Of a DNA stretch of 64,000 bases, positions 12,040-23,103 are shown piece after piece (positions within the stretch are counted from its first letter, which is position 1; the number at the start of each line of letters is the position of its first letter). The notes below the pieces were generated by a model, which was given only the letters and a program-made list of their open reading frames with translations, made no database searches and was not told the origin of the DNA. Position numbers and translations under genes: made by a program. Source of the DNA: Lepidodermella squamata (taxonomy: Eukaryota > Gastrotricha); contig JBLDXI010000013.1 of NCBI GenBank assembly GCA_047495785.1, positions 3,224,001 to 3,288,000 of the forward strand. The letters run 5' to 3'.

Positions 12040-12233
12040 CTCGTGGCTTCCTATCATCACCTTATCTTGACGCATTGTGGCGCGTCACCGGAAAAACGTA
12101 ACCCCTTATCACGTTTTCAATCACAATGCCCAGCCAGAGAGTACTTAAGGGTTCAACTCTCACACCCACTGTTAAAGCTGAAAGACGTATAAAAAACGGA
12201 AAGAACAGATACCATTTCTTTCAGTAGAGCAAA
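12040..12233 (+). promoter_or_regulatory. Conserved promoter of CP3 (GATA sites, TATA box)
   Basis: CTTATC (GATAAG on the other strand) occurs at 12061-12066 and 12105-12110. TATAAAAAAC starts at about 12188 and a pyrimidine tract ending TTTCAGT lies 30-35 nt further down, just before the ATG. Much of this block is conserved in the CP4 upstream region (28890-29103), including CCTATCATCACCTTATCTT, TGGCGCGTCAC and a CTTAAGGGTTCA word. The conservation between paralogues could reflect recent duplication as well as function. Confidence 0.55.
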
Positions 12234-13600
12234 ATGCATTTCAAGTTAGTTTTCATTGCCCTGTTCGGGCTCGTTGCTGTTTCGAAGGCAACCAAACGCT
12301 ACGATGGAGACAAAGTTTTCCAGATGATCCCGCAGGACGACGATCAAGTTCGCTACTTGCGCCAGTTCGAGGATAGTGACAACGGCGATTTCGATTCGTG
12401 GAAGGAAGCAGCTCATGTTGGCGATACCGTCGACATCCGAGTCAGTGCCAAGATGGTGCCATTCTTCGCCGCTATGTTGAATGCAACGGCTATCCCTTTC
12501 CGAGTGACAATCGACGATGTTCAACAGTTGATTGATCGCGTCGATGCTAAAAATGCAGCGATGAGCATGTCAACCTGGTCAACCAGTGACCAGCGCATTG
12601 TTGGCACTTTCGCTTCCCTCGCCGATATCAACGCTTGGATGACATCCATGTGCAGTCAATACCCCGAGAAAGCAACCTGTGGCAACATCGGCGGTCAATC
12701 TTACGAGAAGCGCGACATCAACTACATCACGATTGGAACTAAGGCAACAGGTGGCGCCAAGAAGCCGTCCATCTTCCTTGAAGGTACCATTCACGCTCGC
12801 GAATGGCTGGGTACTTCCACTCTGATCTGGATCGCTAACAAGATGTTGACCCAATACGAGACTGACGCAGAGGTCAAGCGCATTGTTGACAAGTTCGATT
12901 TCATCATTGTTCCCGTTGTCAATGTTGATGGCTACGAATACTCGCGAAACAAAGAGCGTCTATGGCGAAAGACTCGTTCCGTTGTCAAGTCTGGGCTGCA
13001 GACCTGTTACGGCTGTGATCCTAATAGAAACTGGGACCACAATTGGTCAGGTATGATTATATTCTTAAGCTTACCACTTTGCACAATCTTGTTACTCTAG
13101 TTATTGGTTCAAGCTCTTCCCCTTGCTCTGACACCTACCATGGTCAATCAGCTTTCTCAGAGCCGGAAACTCAGGCTTTGTCAGCTTTCATCAGAAGCAA
13201 GAAGGATAACATGATCGGCTACTTCGCTGTCCACGCTTACTCTCAATATTGGATGCTTCCCTTCGGCTCTGGAGCCAACCCTCGCTCTGAAGATTACGAT
13301 GAGCTCATGCGTGTTGGCAACATCGGCCTTTCTGCGCTGAAAGCCACCTGGCGAAAAACCGGCTTGAAAAAGGAACCCACGTGGAAAATTGGTACTATCT
13401 TGGAAGTTATCTACCCTGCAGCTGGTGGCTCTGTTGACTGGGTTAAGGACACTCTAAAGATCAAGTACGTCTACGCTTTGGAAGTTCGTCCGGCATCTGG
13501 TACCTTGAACGGCTTCATCGTCGATGCCTCTGAAATCCCAAATAGTGGCACTGAAGTATGGGCCGGTCTTGTGGCTTCTGCAGATGCCATGCAGTTATAA
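12234..13600 (+). CDS. Pro-carboxypeptidase, M14A family (CP3)
   Basis: Two exons, 12234-13050 and 13101-13600, give 438 aa. Signal peptide (MHFKLVFIALFGLVAVSKA), propeptide starting KRYDGDKVFQMIP, a spacer, then the peptidase domain: zinc ligands His187 and Glu190 in HAREWLG, WRKTRS, substrate-binding Arg in PNRNWD, His in AVHAYS, Tyr248 equivalent in IYPAAGGS and catalytic Glu in LEVRP. Position 255 is Val. The end of the catalytic domain reads EVWAGL. Its near copy CP4 has the same exon lengths. Only one intron is present, against five in CP2. Expected role: secreted zymogen, activated by propeptide removal, releasing C-terminal residues of dietary peptides. Confidence 0.95.
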
Positions 13601-15469
13601 TTTAGAAAACGTGCAATAAAGGGAAAACTATTTGATAGAACACAATTTTGTTTGCAGGAAAAAATGCCGAAATAAAAAGAAGGGAATGTAAACTAAAATT
13701 CATAGAGATCGGTCAAGTAAGGTCAAGTAAGTATGCTCTCTGAACTTTATATCATTGAAGTTTAGGCCCGGTATGCGCCACCTGACACTCGGAAAAGTAG
13801 ACCGATAGTGACACTCATTATAGCCATCAGAAAGGTTTAAACATTTAGCGCAATGATAACCATCGTTGTTTAGGAAAGCCTGTCATAATTGGCATGATCG
13901 GCTGATCTCTCCTGCATTATCGTCTATCGTCAAGTTCTCACATTGCTCACGCATGTTATTTTGTTCGAAACATGTCAACCATCAAAGAAAGAATTGCCCT
14001 GTTCTGTTGACTTGTTGAAGGTTTCCGTCTCGATTGGTTGATAATCCAAAGATTCGGTGGCTTAAAACTCTCAAAGACCAATCGAAGAAAAGGCTAAAAA
14101 TCTGCTAGCATTTTTATATGAGTATAATTCAGACCCCAATGATACAGCAATGATACAGCTGGCCAAAACCAACACGCGGCCCAAGGCGATAAAACAAGTC
14201 ACTGGAAAGCTGTATGGGAATGGCGCTTGGAAACTTAAGGGACTCCGGCTTCCCAAAGCGTTCACTCTAGCGGCTGTGTTTCCCTAGAGGCAGTTTGGAG
14301 GGAACCCTTATGCCGGATGTATCATGGGGGTCGGAATATTCTTCATTTAAAACAGTTCTTTTTTCTTTTTAACTCTCGGTTGCATCGACGGCTTAACCCT
14401 TCGCGCCAATTTTCGTGGAAATTTCAAATTTCGCCAGGCGCGCAGTAACAATTTCTGCCGGCTGATGTTTAGCCGCCGTTTTGATTGAATTTTAGGATGA
14501 AATTGAGTTGAAAAGATGATCGAAAAGAGCCACCTGCTCCCACTTTGCGTGGTGCGATCAATGAATCGGGCGATCCATGAAAGTTCTGCAAAAATAACGT
14601 TTTTCATGAATCATTTTTATGTATGAGTTGGAAATTCGGGTTGAATACGCCCTTCATACAAATATTAAAACTCAACAAGTAAAGGGATTGCACGATTCAA
14701 GCCGCAAGGCACGAGTGGCGGATACCATCTTGCAGGCTCTCAAGTTTGTTTAGTATTTTCCAACTACACACATGGGCACATGGGAATGGAAATGAATAAC
14801 TCCCGCGGGTTCCCGACACACTGCTTGACAAATCCGGACCGTAATGTAAATCAAACACCAAATGAAAATGAAAATCTTCATTTACTAGCCATATATGTTA
14901 CGTACTATAAAATCAAAACTCGCTGTGCGTCTAGTTATTATGAAGCTCCGCTCTTCTTCACTATCAAGTTTAAATCCATTTTGATAAAAACATGAACAAG
15001 TCCGAACATTTCGAAGTTTTTATTTTTTATAGACTTCAAGTGTTGAATGGATGGGATACCACGTGTCCCAAATGAGCGCTCTTTAGAGTCGCTTGCACGT
15101 TCTTTTCAATCGGGGATCGGGGATTTGAGTAGAGATTATATTGCAGTCTCGATGAACCCTTCATCAACCGCTTTTCTCTTTTGTCAAACACGAAGAACCC
15201 ACCGGGCGGGGCCTTAAAATTGGACATACCTGGGTAAATGGTCATGAAATTATCGTCTGTTTATGATAGTCCTCAGGAAAGTTTTCAAAGATCGGAATTT
15301 AAGCATTGAGCTATCAATCGAATTTTCGTTAAGCCGCTTCATTTATTGTTTATTTCCATACTTATGGTAAACAGAGCATAGCCTGAATTCATTTCGATAT
15401 ACAAAATGCAACAGGTATTGATTCACCGTACTAATTAATTGCTCGATTAGTTGAGTTTTAGTCCTAAGA
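13601..15469. other. Long spacer CP3 to LGIC-5 with duplicated blocks
   Basis: No gene was found in 1.87 kb. From about 14420 to 14930 the sequence matches 19420-19800 (upstream of LGIC-6) in order, including CAAGGCACGAGTGGCGGATA, CCAACTACACACAT, ACCGTAATGTAAATCAAACA and the TTTACTAGCCATATATGTTA word at 14881. The last 180 nt (from about 15290) match the segments at about 20570-20660 and 24270-24360 (GCATAGCC, a TTATTT/TTACGG word). The spacer therefore duplicated together with the channel genes. Open frames on the minus strand at 14071-14607 are not conserved in the duplicate. Confidence 0.6.
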
Positions 15470-17358
15470 ATGAGGTTTCTTGTGTTACTTGCATTGCTAC
15501 TATCACATAGTACCTTGGCCGAAGTCTGCGATACAAGTGTCACAGTTTCGGAGTGTGACGTCATAAGAAAGGTATTGGAGAACTACTCGCCCCAGGGCCG
15601 TCCGAGGCGAAAAGCCTTCGAAACCGTCGAGGTTGGAGTGCAACTAAATCTGTTAGGCATCAAGGAATTCATCGAGCGGCAAAATTATTTAATTCTCGAA
15701 TTATTTTTCCAATTGGTACGCAAATTTGTCGACATTTTCTTGTATAATTTTGTCCTATTTTGACAAGGACTGGTACGATGAATTCATTGTTTGGAATGAC
15801 ACCTACCCGCATCATTGCATAGATGGAATTTTAGTTTCTAATGAAGTCGTATGGAGGCCAGATTTCTATGTAGCTACAGGGTGAGTCACCATTAACTTTG
15901 CAAATCGTTTGTGCAGTCTTGTCCGGCATCTTAGAGACTATACATCTTTGGAAAAGGATAAAAGGATAGGGTTCAGCAAGAATGGAGTGGCTCAGTACAG
16001 CCCTCATGGCGATTTATCAATTAAGTGTCCCCTCGATCTGGTTTATTTCCCATTTGACTCCCAAATCTGCACGATTTCATTCATGAGCTGGAACTCACCG
16101 CAATCAAAACTAGCGCTCCGCCCCAACCAAGAACCGCTCGTGAAACATTCGTACCTCTGGTCAGAGAACGGCGAGTGGGAACTTATCGGCAACAGCACAG
16201 CTTTGATTGTTACTGATTATGGCTCTGGTGGAATCTACGACTCGATAGAGTTCAGATTGCTTCTGAAGCGTCGACCATTGTTCTATGTTGTGAATATCAT
16301 TACTCCAAGTATTCTTCTTGCATTTGTTGAAGTTGTTGTATTCCTCTTACCAGTGAGTTTCATCCTCTCATAAGATTCCACTTATTTGCCATCAATTTTC
16401 AGATCACGGAAGTGCCAAAAGTGGAAATTTCTTTTACTTGTCTTTTGGCTTACGCTGTATTCCTGAACATGATTTCATCAGACCTACCAAAGTAAGCTTG
16501 CAGCTGATACTCTTGAACTTGACGGGGGATCGGAATGTTCCATTATTTGGGTCAACTTTGGTATTTGGTATGGGTAGTGCATTTACGATTTTCGATGAAT
16601 AAGGGACTTCGGAATCAATGATCAATGCTAAAGAAGCATTTTGACTGAAAATCTGAAGTCAGCCGTTAGAATGTAAGATTCCGCTGAGAACATCTGAAAT
16701 TTGACAGCTCGAAAAATCGAGTGAAAATTGTGTAAATGTGATTGCCTCGTTTGTTGCCAGCTGCCAGCGCGTTAGCAGTCATTCCATTGGGAAAATCAAT
16801 CCTAATGAATACTTTTCCCCTCACTGGTGGTCACCCTGTTTGGGTATCTAACAGCAAATTTGTATGAAACTTTCAGATCCAATGCGGGAATCCCGTTACT
16901 CTCACTCTACACAATTCTTATGGTGAGTGATTTTCGAATCTTTTAGATCTTTACTATTAATTATTCCAATATTTCGTCTATTTTTGCCGCGTCAACAGAT
17001 GATTTATATTGGTCTGATTGCGTTGATCAGTCAAGCCGTTGTAGTAGCCATGGCTAATGGCGCAACAAAACGTCGGAAACCCCCGCCCAAAGTTCTTCTA
17101 TTCCTCGCTGGACCCATCGGAAAAATGTTGTGCCTGCCTGGCGAAATTAAACTTCATTCACAGTCGCCTAGCTGTAACCCAAACGAAGGCAGAATTTCTG
17201 ATGATACTGCAAAAGACTTGAGAAGGAGAGTTATACGAGAGCAGTGGAACTTCATTGCTCGAGCACTAGAACGCTTTAGTGGCCTGATCTATGTTGCAGC
17301 GATCACAATAACGCCAGCAGTTATGTTTTTGAGCCTGCCGAAGTCTAAATCCCTTTAG
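15470..17358 (+). CDS. Cys-loop ligand-gated channel (LGIC-5)
   Basis: Six exons: 15470-15715, 15768-15880, 15935-16352, 16403-16491, 16877-16922 and 16999-17358; 423 aa, same exon lengths as LGIC-4, -6 and -7. Signal peptide MRFLVLLALLLSHSTLA. Cys-loop CPLDLVYFPFDSQIC (Ser replaces the usual Tyr before QIC, as in LGIC-6 and -7). Loop C region TDYGSGGIYDSIEF has no cysteines. Pore VPKVEISFTCLLAYAVF with Glu at 2'. The intron after M2 is 385 nt and is homologous to the 370-nt intron of LGIC-6, so its extra DNA predates their split. The last exon is almost identical to that of LGIC-6 over about 230 nt although the extracellular exons differ. The first intron ends in AAG. Confidence 0.94.
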
Positions 17359-17488
17359 GAGAAATCGATGCAATAATTGAGCAAACAGTAAAATGGAAAA
17401 ACTGGTCGTTATTAGAATTTTGATTTGGATGCCGCCTGGAAGAAAAATAACAGTACTTAACAAAAAAAAATAAAACTTTTAGCTTCAT

Positions 17489-17584
17489 ATTATTTGACAA
17501 ATCAAAAAATTGTGAATATATTTTTTATTGCTGGTTTGTGGATTGTGAGGTGCGGGATCAGCTTTCATCATTCAGCCAGCTCTA
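17489..17584. repeat. Duplicated 3' flanking block of LGIC-5
   Basis: About 95 nt downstream of LGIC-5 (GACAAATCAAAAAATTGTGA through CATTCAGCCAGCTCTA) is nearly identical to 23245-23335 after LGIC-6 and partly to 28690-28765 after LGIC-7. In LGIC-6 and -7 the text continues as TATCC after CAGCTGTA/CAGCTCTA, whereas here it is interrupted at the TA by CAGGGTGGCC, the start of the mariner-like element. Confidence 0.7.
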
Positions 17585-19057
17585 CAGGGTGGCCAAAAAA
17601 TTCGCTCCGCAGCTACCATTACAAAACGCTGAATCGCAACGAATATTTTCAGCGCAATGGCTTTTTGTAATTGATCACGTGGTTTTCAGTAACGCCGTTC
17701 GATCGAGTTGATAATTCAAAGGGCTTTAAAATCATTTTTCGCATCATTTCATTAGAATTTATTGCAAAAAATCAGATGTTAATGAAGTTGTAATGTGACA
17801 CAATGGCAATGAGATAGAATTTGGATATCGCACGACAAACAAAATCATTAAATTGAATTATTTTAAAATCATCGCACAAACAATCAATTTTGTTAATCAA
17901 AATCGATACAAAAGCAGAATTCTAAACGTAAAACCGGTTGACAGAATGATAAAATACACCGAACCCCAACGAGCTTACATATCTATGCTTATGGTTGCGA
18001 ACAGCGGTAACGCAACTGACGCGGCCGCGAGGTTTCATCACCGCCATCCTGAACTGCCAATGCCCCATCCTACCACTGTTGCTCGAAATCTCGACAAATT
18101 GATTGCTACAGGTTCATCTACAAGTAATTTCTAATTGTTGGATGTCTTTTCAAAATTAAATAGGTAACTGCAAAGACCTGGAAAGGTCTGGTCGACCTCG
18201 CACAGCGTGCACTCTGGAAAATCTGATACGCGTTTCTGACCATTTCAGGTTCATCCCGAAGCTTCGACCCGTGCTGCCGCGGCGACTTAGAATATACGGC
18301 GCTCTTCTTTAATGTCAATTTTACATCAACTTGACTATAAGATGCCTATAAGATGCACGTGGCACATAAATTGTACCCAGTGGATGCTCAACTGCGGCTC
18401 GATTTTTGTGAGTGGTTTTTGCAACAGCTTGCTATAGACCAAGAGTTTCCTGCAAGGATTATAACGTCCGACGAGTGCGTATTTTACCTCAACGTCAATG
18501 CGGATCGGCAAAACGCCAGGCACTGGGCAACTGAGAACCCCTACCTCGTTGCCCCCATCAAAGAACAAGGTCAGCCACACGTTATGGTGTAATGTGCAAT
18601 CGCCGACGATCGCATCATCGGGCCCTACTGTTTTTGAAGAGAACGTCACGCGTGAAAGTTACTTTTTATGCTGGGCAACTTTTTCTGGCCTGAAGCCGCT
18701 GGCTACGATAATGCCGTCTTTCAGCAAGACGGCGCCCCTCCACATAACTATTTTGTGACATCTGCTTGGCTATATTGGCGCTTTCCAGATAGGTGGATAG
18801 GCCTTTTCGGCCCGATTCGCTGGCCTCCGCGTTCAGCAGACAAGGCAATTCCGACTGGTTCCTATGGGGGTACCTCAAAGCAGAAGTATATGTATAAAGA
18901 TCCCAAGCCCGCAACCTTGGCACAGCTTCGAAACCGAATAGTTCAAGCATGCCAACAAATTACCCCTGAAATGCTTGTGCGTGTTCGTGGAGCTTGGATT
19001 TCACGAGTCTTAGCTTGCTATCGTGCCGGTGGCGGGCAATTTGAACAATTTCCTTGA
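17585..19057 (+). pseudogene. Decayed mariner/Tc1-type transposase element
   Basis: A candidate left terminus CAGGGTGGCCAAAAAATTCG begins after a TA at 17583-17584. The transposase reads from about 17946 (MIKYTEPQRAYISML), with an N-terminal helix-turn-helix domain of the kind seen in arthropod mariner-like proteins. It then has a 52-nt GT-AG interruption (18112-18163), after which the frame resumes with ERSGRPRTA. The catalytic segment holds SDECVFYLN (first Asp) and QQDGAPPH (second Asp), then WPPRSAD. Decay is plain: an in-frame TAA where Trp is expected (about 18590), several frameshifts between 18230 and 18900, and a scrambled region around the third acidic residue. No matching right terminus was found. 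It cannot encode an active transposase as it stands. Confidence 0.8.
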
Positions 19058-21223
19058 ATGATTGAAGTTTTCTCATGGGGCTGAGTATCTGCAAAACCGG
19101 TGTTTATAATAATCATTTATTTCATCTTTGATTGCGAGGCTATCATTGAAGGAAGCTTTACTTTAAATGGACTGTTCATCAAGGCTTAACATATTAAATT
19201 AAATAACAATTAATTTTTTCATGTTTCTTCTAAAATCGCTCGAGCTTTAGTTGCGATAGCTGCTCGCGATCGACCTGGCAATCTTTGCAAAAAGCGTGGT
19301 CAATTCTAAGGTACGACCTAATCGCAGCCTTAGTCGCACGTCGGCGAGTGTTCCGTTGGTCCGTAGGTCCCTTCCAAGTCTCAGAAACTTATAATTTATA
19401 ATTTCCAAACTTTTTGAGAAATTTCGCCCGGAGTTGCGATGATTTCTGCCTGCCGATTTTCGCCATTTTTCATCTCCGCAAACGATTTTTAATGGATGAA
19501 AATTGAGTTGAAAAGAACCACCTGCTCCCACTTTAAGCAGCAAGGCACGAGTGGCGGATATGACCATCTTCTGAACAATTAGCGTGCGGATTTTTCCAAA
19601 CTTACTAGGCTGTATTAGGCTTTTTCCAACTACACACATTGGAATGGAAATGAACTCGGACATTCCGGGTATTTCGACACACTGCTCGACAAATCCAGAC
19701 CGTAATGTAAATCAAACACCAAATGCAAATGTAAAGTTTTATTTACTAGCCATAAGTATATATGTTACGTACTATAAAAGCAAAACTCCCTGTTTTCGAG
19801 ATGAAAAATGAAAATAACTGCCGTCTGTTTTAGCATAAAGCACAGGGAAAGAACTTTTCGCTCTTCATTACTATTAAGTTTACAAGCCGGTAGTTTCAAA
19901 CTCAATTTGATGTACGAAATCATCTCCAATAAACTAGCAAGTGATCTTCTGAAGTTGAGACGACGCGCGCTTTTGTGTCACATGAGTGAATTTTAGAGAT
20001 TTTTGTCGGTTTTTAAACTAGAAATTTAGATCTTTCTAGTCTAGTGTTCGCGTAATTGAATTTTTGATGGGTGAATTTGTCCGCAATTACATGACCCTGT
20101 GCATCGCCTGGAGTCGTGATTCTCTACTGCTTTCACCCTGAAGCAAACAACTTTATCTGATCACTTCGCGATTTGAGGAAATGAAAACCCGAGTCGGGTA
20201 CAGATTAACCAAAAAAGAAAGCGACACCAAGTTGCTTCTGATTACAACTTTATTTATAACGTGCGACGTTTCGGTCCTTGCGTGGACCATCACCAGGGAC
20301 CATCGTCTTTTACTGTAAAAATTTCTTGTTGTGTTTTCTTTTGTTGTAGCCTGATGATGGTCCACGCAAGGACCGAAACGTCGCACGTTATAAATAAAGT
20401 TTTAATCAGAAGCAACTTGGTGTCGCTTTCTTTTTTGGTTAACTTCGCGATTTGTTACTTATAATTCAATTTACACAAATCATTTATCGTAGCCACACCT
20501 GGATGAATATTCAAATTGATGTCTGTTGATGATCGTCCTCAGGAATTCCTTTAAAGATCGATTTTCAAGTCTTTTTGAGCTAACGGTAAATACAATCGAT
20601 TTTTTGCCAATTAAGGGTCATTAATTATCTATTCCCCTATTTACGGTACATTGAGCATAGCCACGTCTCCCGTCTCCACCCGATCCCATCGCCTTTGAAC
20701 CCGTTTCTTAAGATTTTTATCTAGCTGTTGGTGGTGGCATTTGGGATTTAGTTAGAACTTGTTGTCACACATTCTCTTAGATACACTGTAATCTTTCGAG
20801 TGTAGGTACTACAAGCTGAAATTGCAACAACGAACAAAACTGAGGTATAAAAGAGGCGAAACTGTAAACATTACTCAATACCAATTTATAAATCACTGGT
20901 AGCTAGCGTCCATAGAGCTAGTTTTAAGACTTAAAGGTAGCTCTATGCTAGCGTCTGATCAGCTGTATTTGCATATGCGGGGGTTAGATAACCTCTTGGC
21001 TATATGCAGCTGACGCAGACTGTGGCTGGTGCCGAACTGTTGCCCTGTTGTATCCTTGGGTTATATCAACATTTTATTTAATCATTTACAGCTATATTCA
21101 TCTAAATTTCTTTAAACTGAATACTTTGAAACTTATGCTCATGGAAAACCAATATGAATTTTGCGCAATGTTAAATTAGTGTTGCGGTATTAATTGATCG
21201 TTTATTTCAGTTCTAGTCCTAAA
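19058..21223. other. Long spacer before LGIC-6 with duplicated blocks and a palindromic insertion
   Basis: No gene was found. The segment 19420-19890 repeats the 14420-14990 block upstream of LGIC-5, including TTTACTAGCCATA at 19742 and a TACTATAAAA word. A 266-bp palindromic element sits at 20176-20441. From about 20570 to 20660 a block shared with the LGIC-5 and LGIC-7 spacers follows, then about 350 nt absent from LGIC-5 that contain two stem-loops (20901-21015). A U-rich tract ending TTTCAG lies 15 nt before the LGIC-6 ATG. Confidence 0.6.
20176..20441. mobile_element. Palindromic MITE-like insertion with 13-bp target duplication
   Basis: Arms of roughly 90 nt are inverted copies: left from about 20205 (TTAACCAAAAAAGAAAGCGA) and right ending at about 20440 (TCGCTTTCTTTTTTGGTTAA), each containing a GCGACGTTTCGGTCCTTGCG-type core. 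The 13-nt word ACTTCGCGATTTG flanks the element at 20163-20175 and 20442-20454. The paralogous spacer at about 23990-24050 carries the same flanks without the insertion, so it serves as an empty site. Two short ORFs within it are mirror images of the same sequence and are not genes. Confidence 0.78.
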
Positions 21224-23103
21224 ATGAGGTTTCTTGTGTTCCTCGCGTTGCTAACACTCAAAGAAACCGTAGCCGAAGTCTGCGATACAAATGTCACAGT
21301 CTCGGAGAGTGACGTCATAACAAAGGTATTTGAGAATTACTCGCCTCATGGACGTCCGAGGCGAAAAGCCTACGAAGCCGTCGAGGTTGGAGTGCAACTC
21401 AATCTGTTAGGCATCAAGGAATTCATCGAGCGGCAAAATTATCTAGTTCTTGAATTATTTTTCCAAATGGTTCGTTAATTTGTCAACATTGTTTGTTTCA
21501 TTTGCCCTATTTTCTCAAGGACTGGTACGATGAATTCATCGTTTGGAATGACACCTACCCGCATCGTTGCATAGATGGAATTTTAGTTTCTAATGAACTA
21601 GTTTGGAGGCCAGATTTCTATGTAGCAACAGGGTAAGTCACCATCAACATGGTAAATTGTTTGCGAGATGTTTTGTGGAATCCTAACAGAGACTATACAT
21701 CTTTGGAAAAAGATAAAAGTATAGGTTTCAGCAAGAATGGAAAGGCTCAGTACAGCCCTCATGGCGATTTATCAATAAAGTGCCCCTTAGATCTGGTTTA
21801 TTTTCCATTCGACTCCCAAATCTGCACGATTTCTTTCATGAGCTGGAACTTTCCGAAATCAAAACTAGCGCTACGCCCCAACCAACAACCGCTCGTGAAA
21901 CAATCTTACCTTTGGTCGGAGAACGGCGAGTGGGAACTTGTCGGTAACAAGACTGATTTTATTTCTACTGATTACGGCCCAAGTGGAATTTTCGAGTCGC
22001 TAGAGTTCAAACTACTTCTGAAGCGTCGACCGTTGTTCTACGTTGTGAACATCATTACTCCAAGTATTCTCCTTGCAGTTGTCGAAATAGTTGTATTTCT
22101 CTTACCAGTAAGTTCCGAGTTCCTTACTCACAAGGTTATACGTTTTTGACATATATAATATTTTCAGATCATGGAAGTGCCTAAAGTTGAAATATCCTTT
22201 ACTTGTCTTTTGGCTTACGCAGTTTTCCTCAACATGATTTCATCGGAACTACCCAAGTAAGTTTTCGATTGATACTCTTGAACGTGATTGACGGTGGAAC
22301 GGAATATTTCAATGTTTGGGTAAAGTTTGGTTTGGGAAGGGCATTTACAATGAACCACAAGGGAATTCGGAATCAATATTTAAAGGTACTTTCTGACTGA
22401 AAATCTTGATTACGCTGTTCGATTTCTGAGAACATCTAAAATTGGACCGCTCGAAATTAATCGAGTGCGAATTGGGTAAAAGTGCGACTACATCGTTTTT
22501 GCCAGCGCGTTAGCAGGAAGACGATTGGGAAAACCAATCCTATATTATTACTTTCCCACTGATGGCTACCCTGTTACCGCTACCCTGGCTACCGGTAGGT
22601 AACAGTTAATTTTCGTGGACTTTCAGATCCAATGCGGGAATCCCTTTACTCTCACTCTACACAATTCTTATGGTGAGTGATTTTCGAATCTTTCAGAGCT
22701 TTTATTGAATATTACATTGTTACGTCTATTTTCGCGTCAACAGATGATATATATTGGTCTGATTGCGTTGATCAGTCAAGCCGTTGTAGTAGCCACAGCT
22801 CATGGCGCAACAAAACGTCGGAAACCCCCGCCCAAAGTTCTTCTATTCCTCGCTGGACCCATCGGAAAAATGTTGTGCCTGCCTGGCGAAATTAAACTTC
22901 ATTCACAGTCGCCTAGCTGTAACCCAAACGAAGGCAGAATTTCTGATGATACTGCAAAAGACTTGAGAAGGAGAGTTATACGAGAGCAGTGGAACTTCAT
23001 TGCTCGAGCACTAGAACGCTTTAGTGGCCTGGTCTATGTTGCAGCGATCACAATAACGCCAGCAGTTATGTTTTTGAGCCTGCCGCAGTCTAAATCCCTT
23101 TAG
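21224..23103 (+). CDS. Cys-loop ligand-gated channel (LGIC-6)
   Basis: Six exons: 21224-21469, 21520-21632, 21690-22107, 22168-22256, 22627-22672 and 22744-23103; 423 aa. The ATG at 21224 (MRFLVFLALLTLKETVA) is preferred over the in-frame 21194 because it begins the signal peptide and matches its paralogues. Cys-loop CPLDLVYFPFDSQIC; loop C TDYGPSGIFESLEF; pore VPKVEISFTCLLAYAVF with Glu at 2', preceded by Met-Glu rather than Thr-Glu. The M3-M4 loop (RRKPPPK to DDTAKDLRR) is the same as in LGIC-5. The 370-nt intron 22257-22626 keeps the LGIC-5 intron text. The first donor is GTTCGT and the first acceptor is AAG. Confidence 0.94.

Noticed and set aside
14071-14607. Minus-strand ORFs of 64 and 86 aa in the LGIC-5 spacer
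   Set aside because: The duplicated block upstream of LGIC-6 does not keep these frames open.
20153-20464. Two ORFs sharing the same N- and C-terminal peptides on opposite strands
   Set aside because: They are the two arms of one palindromic element read in each direction.
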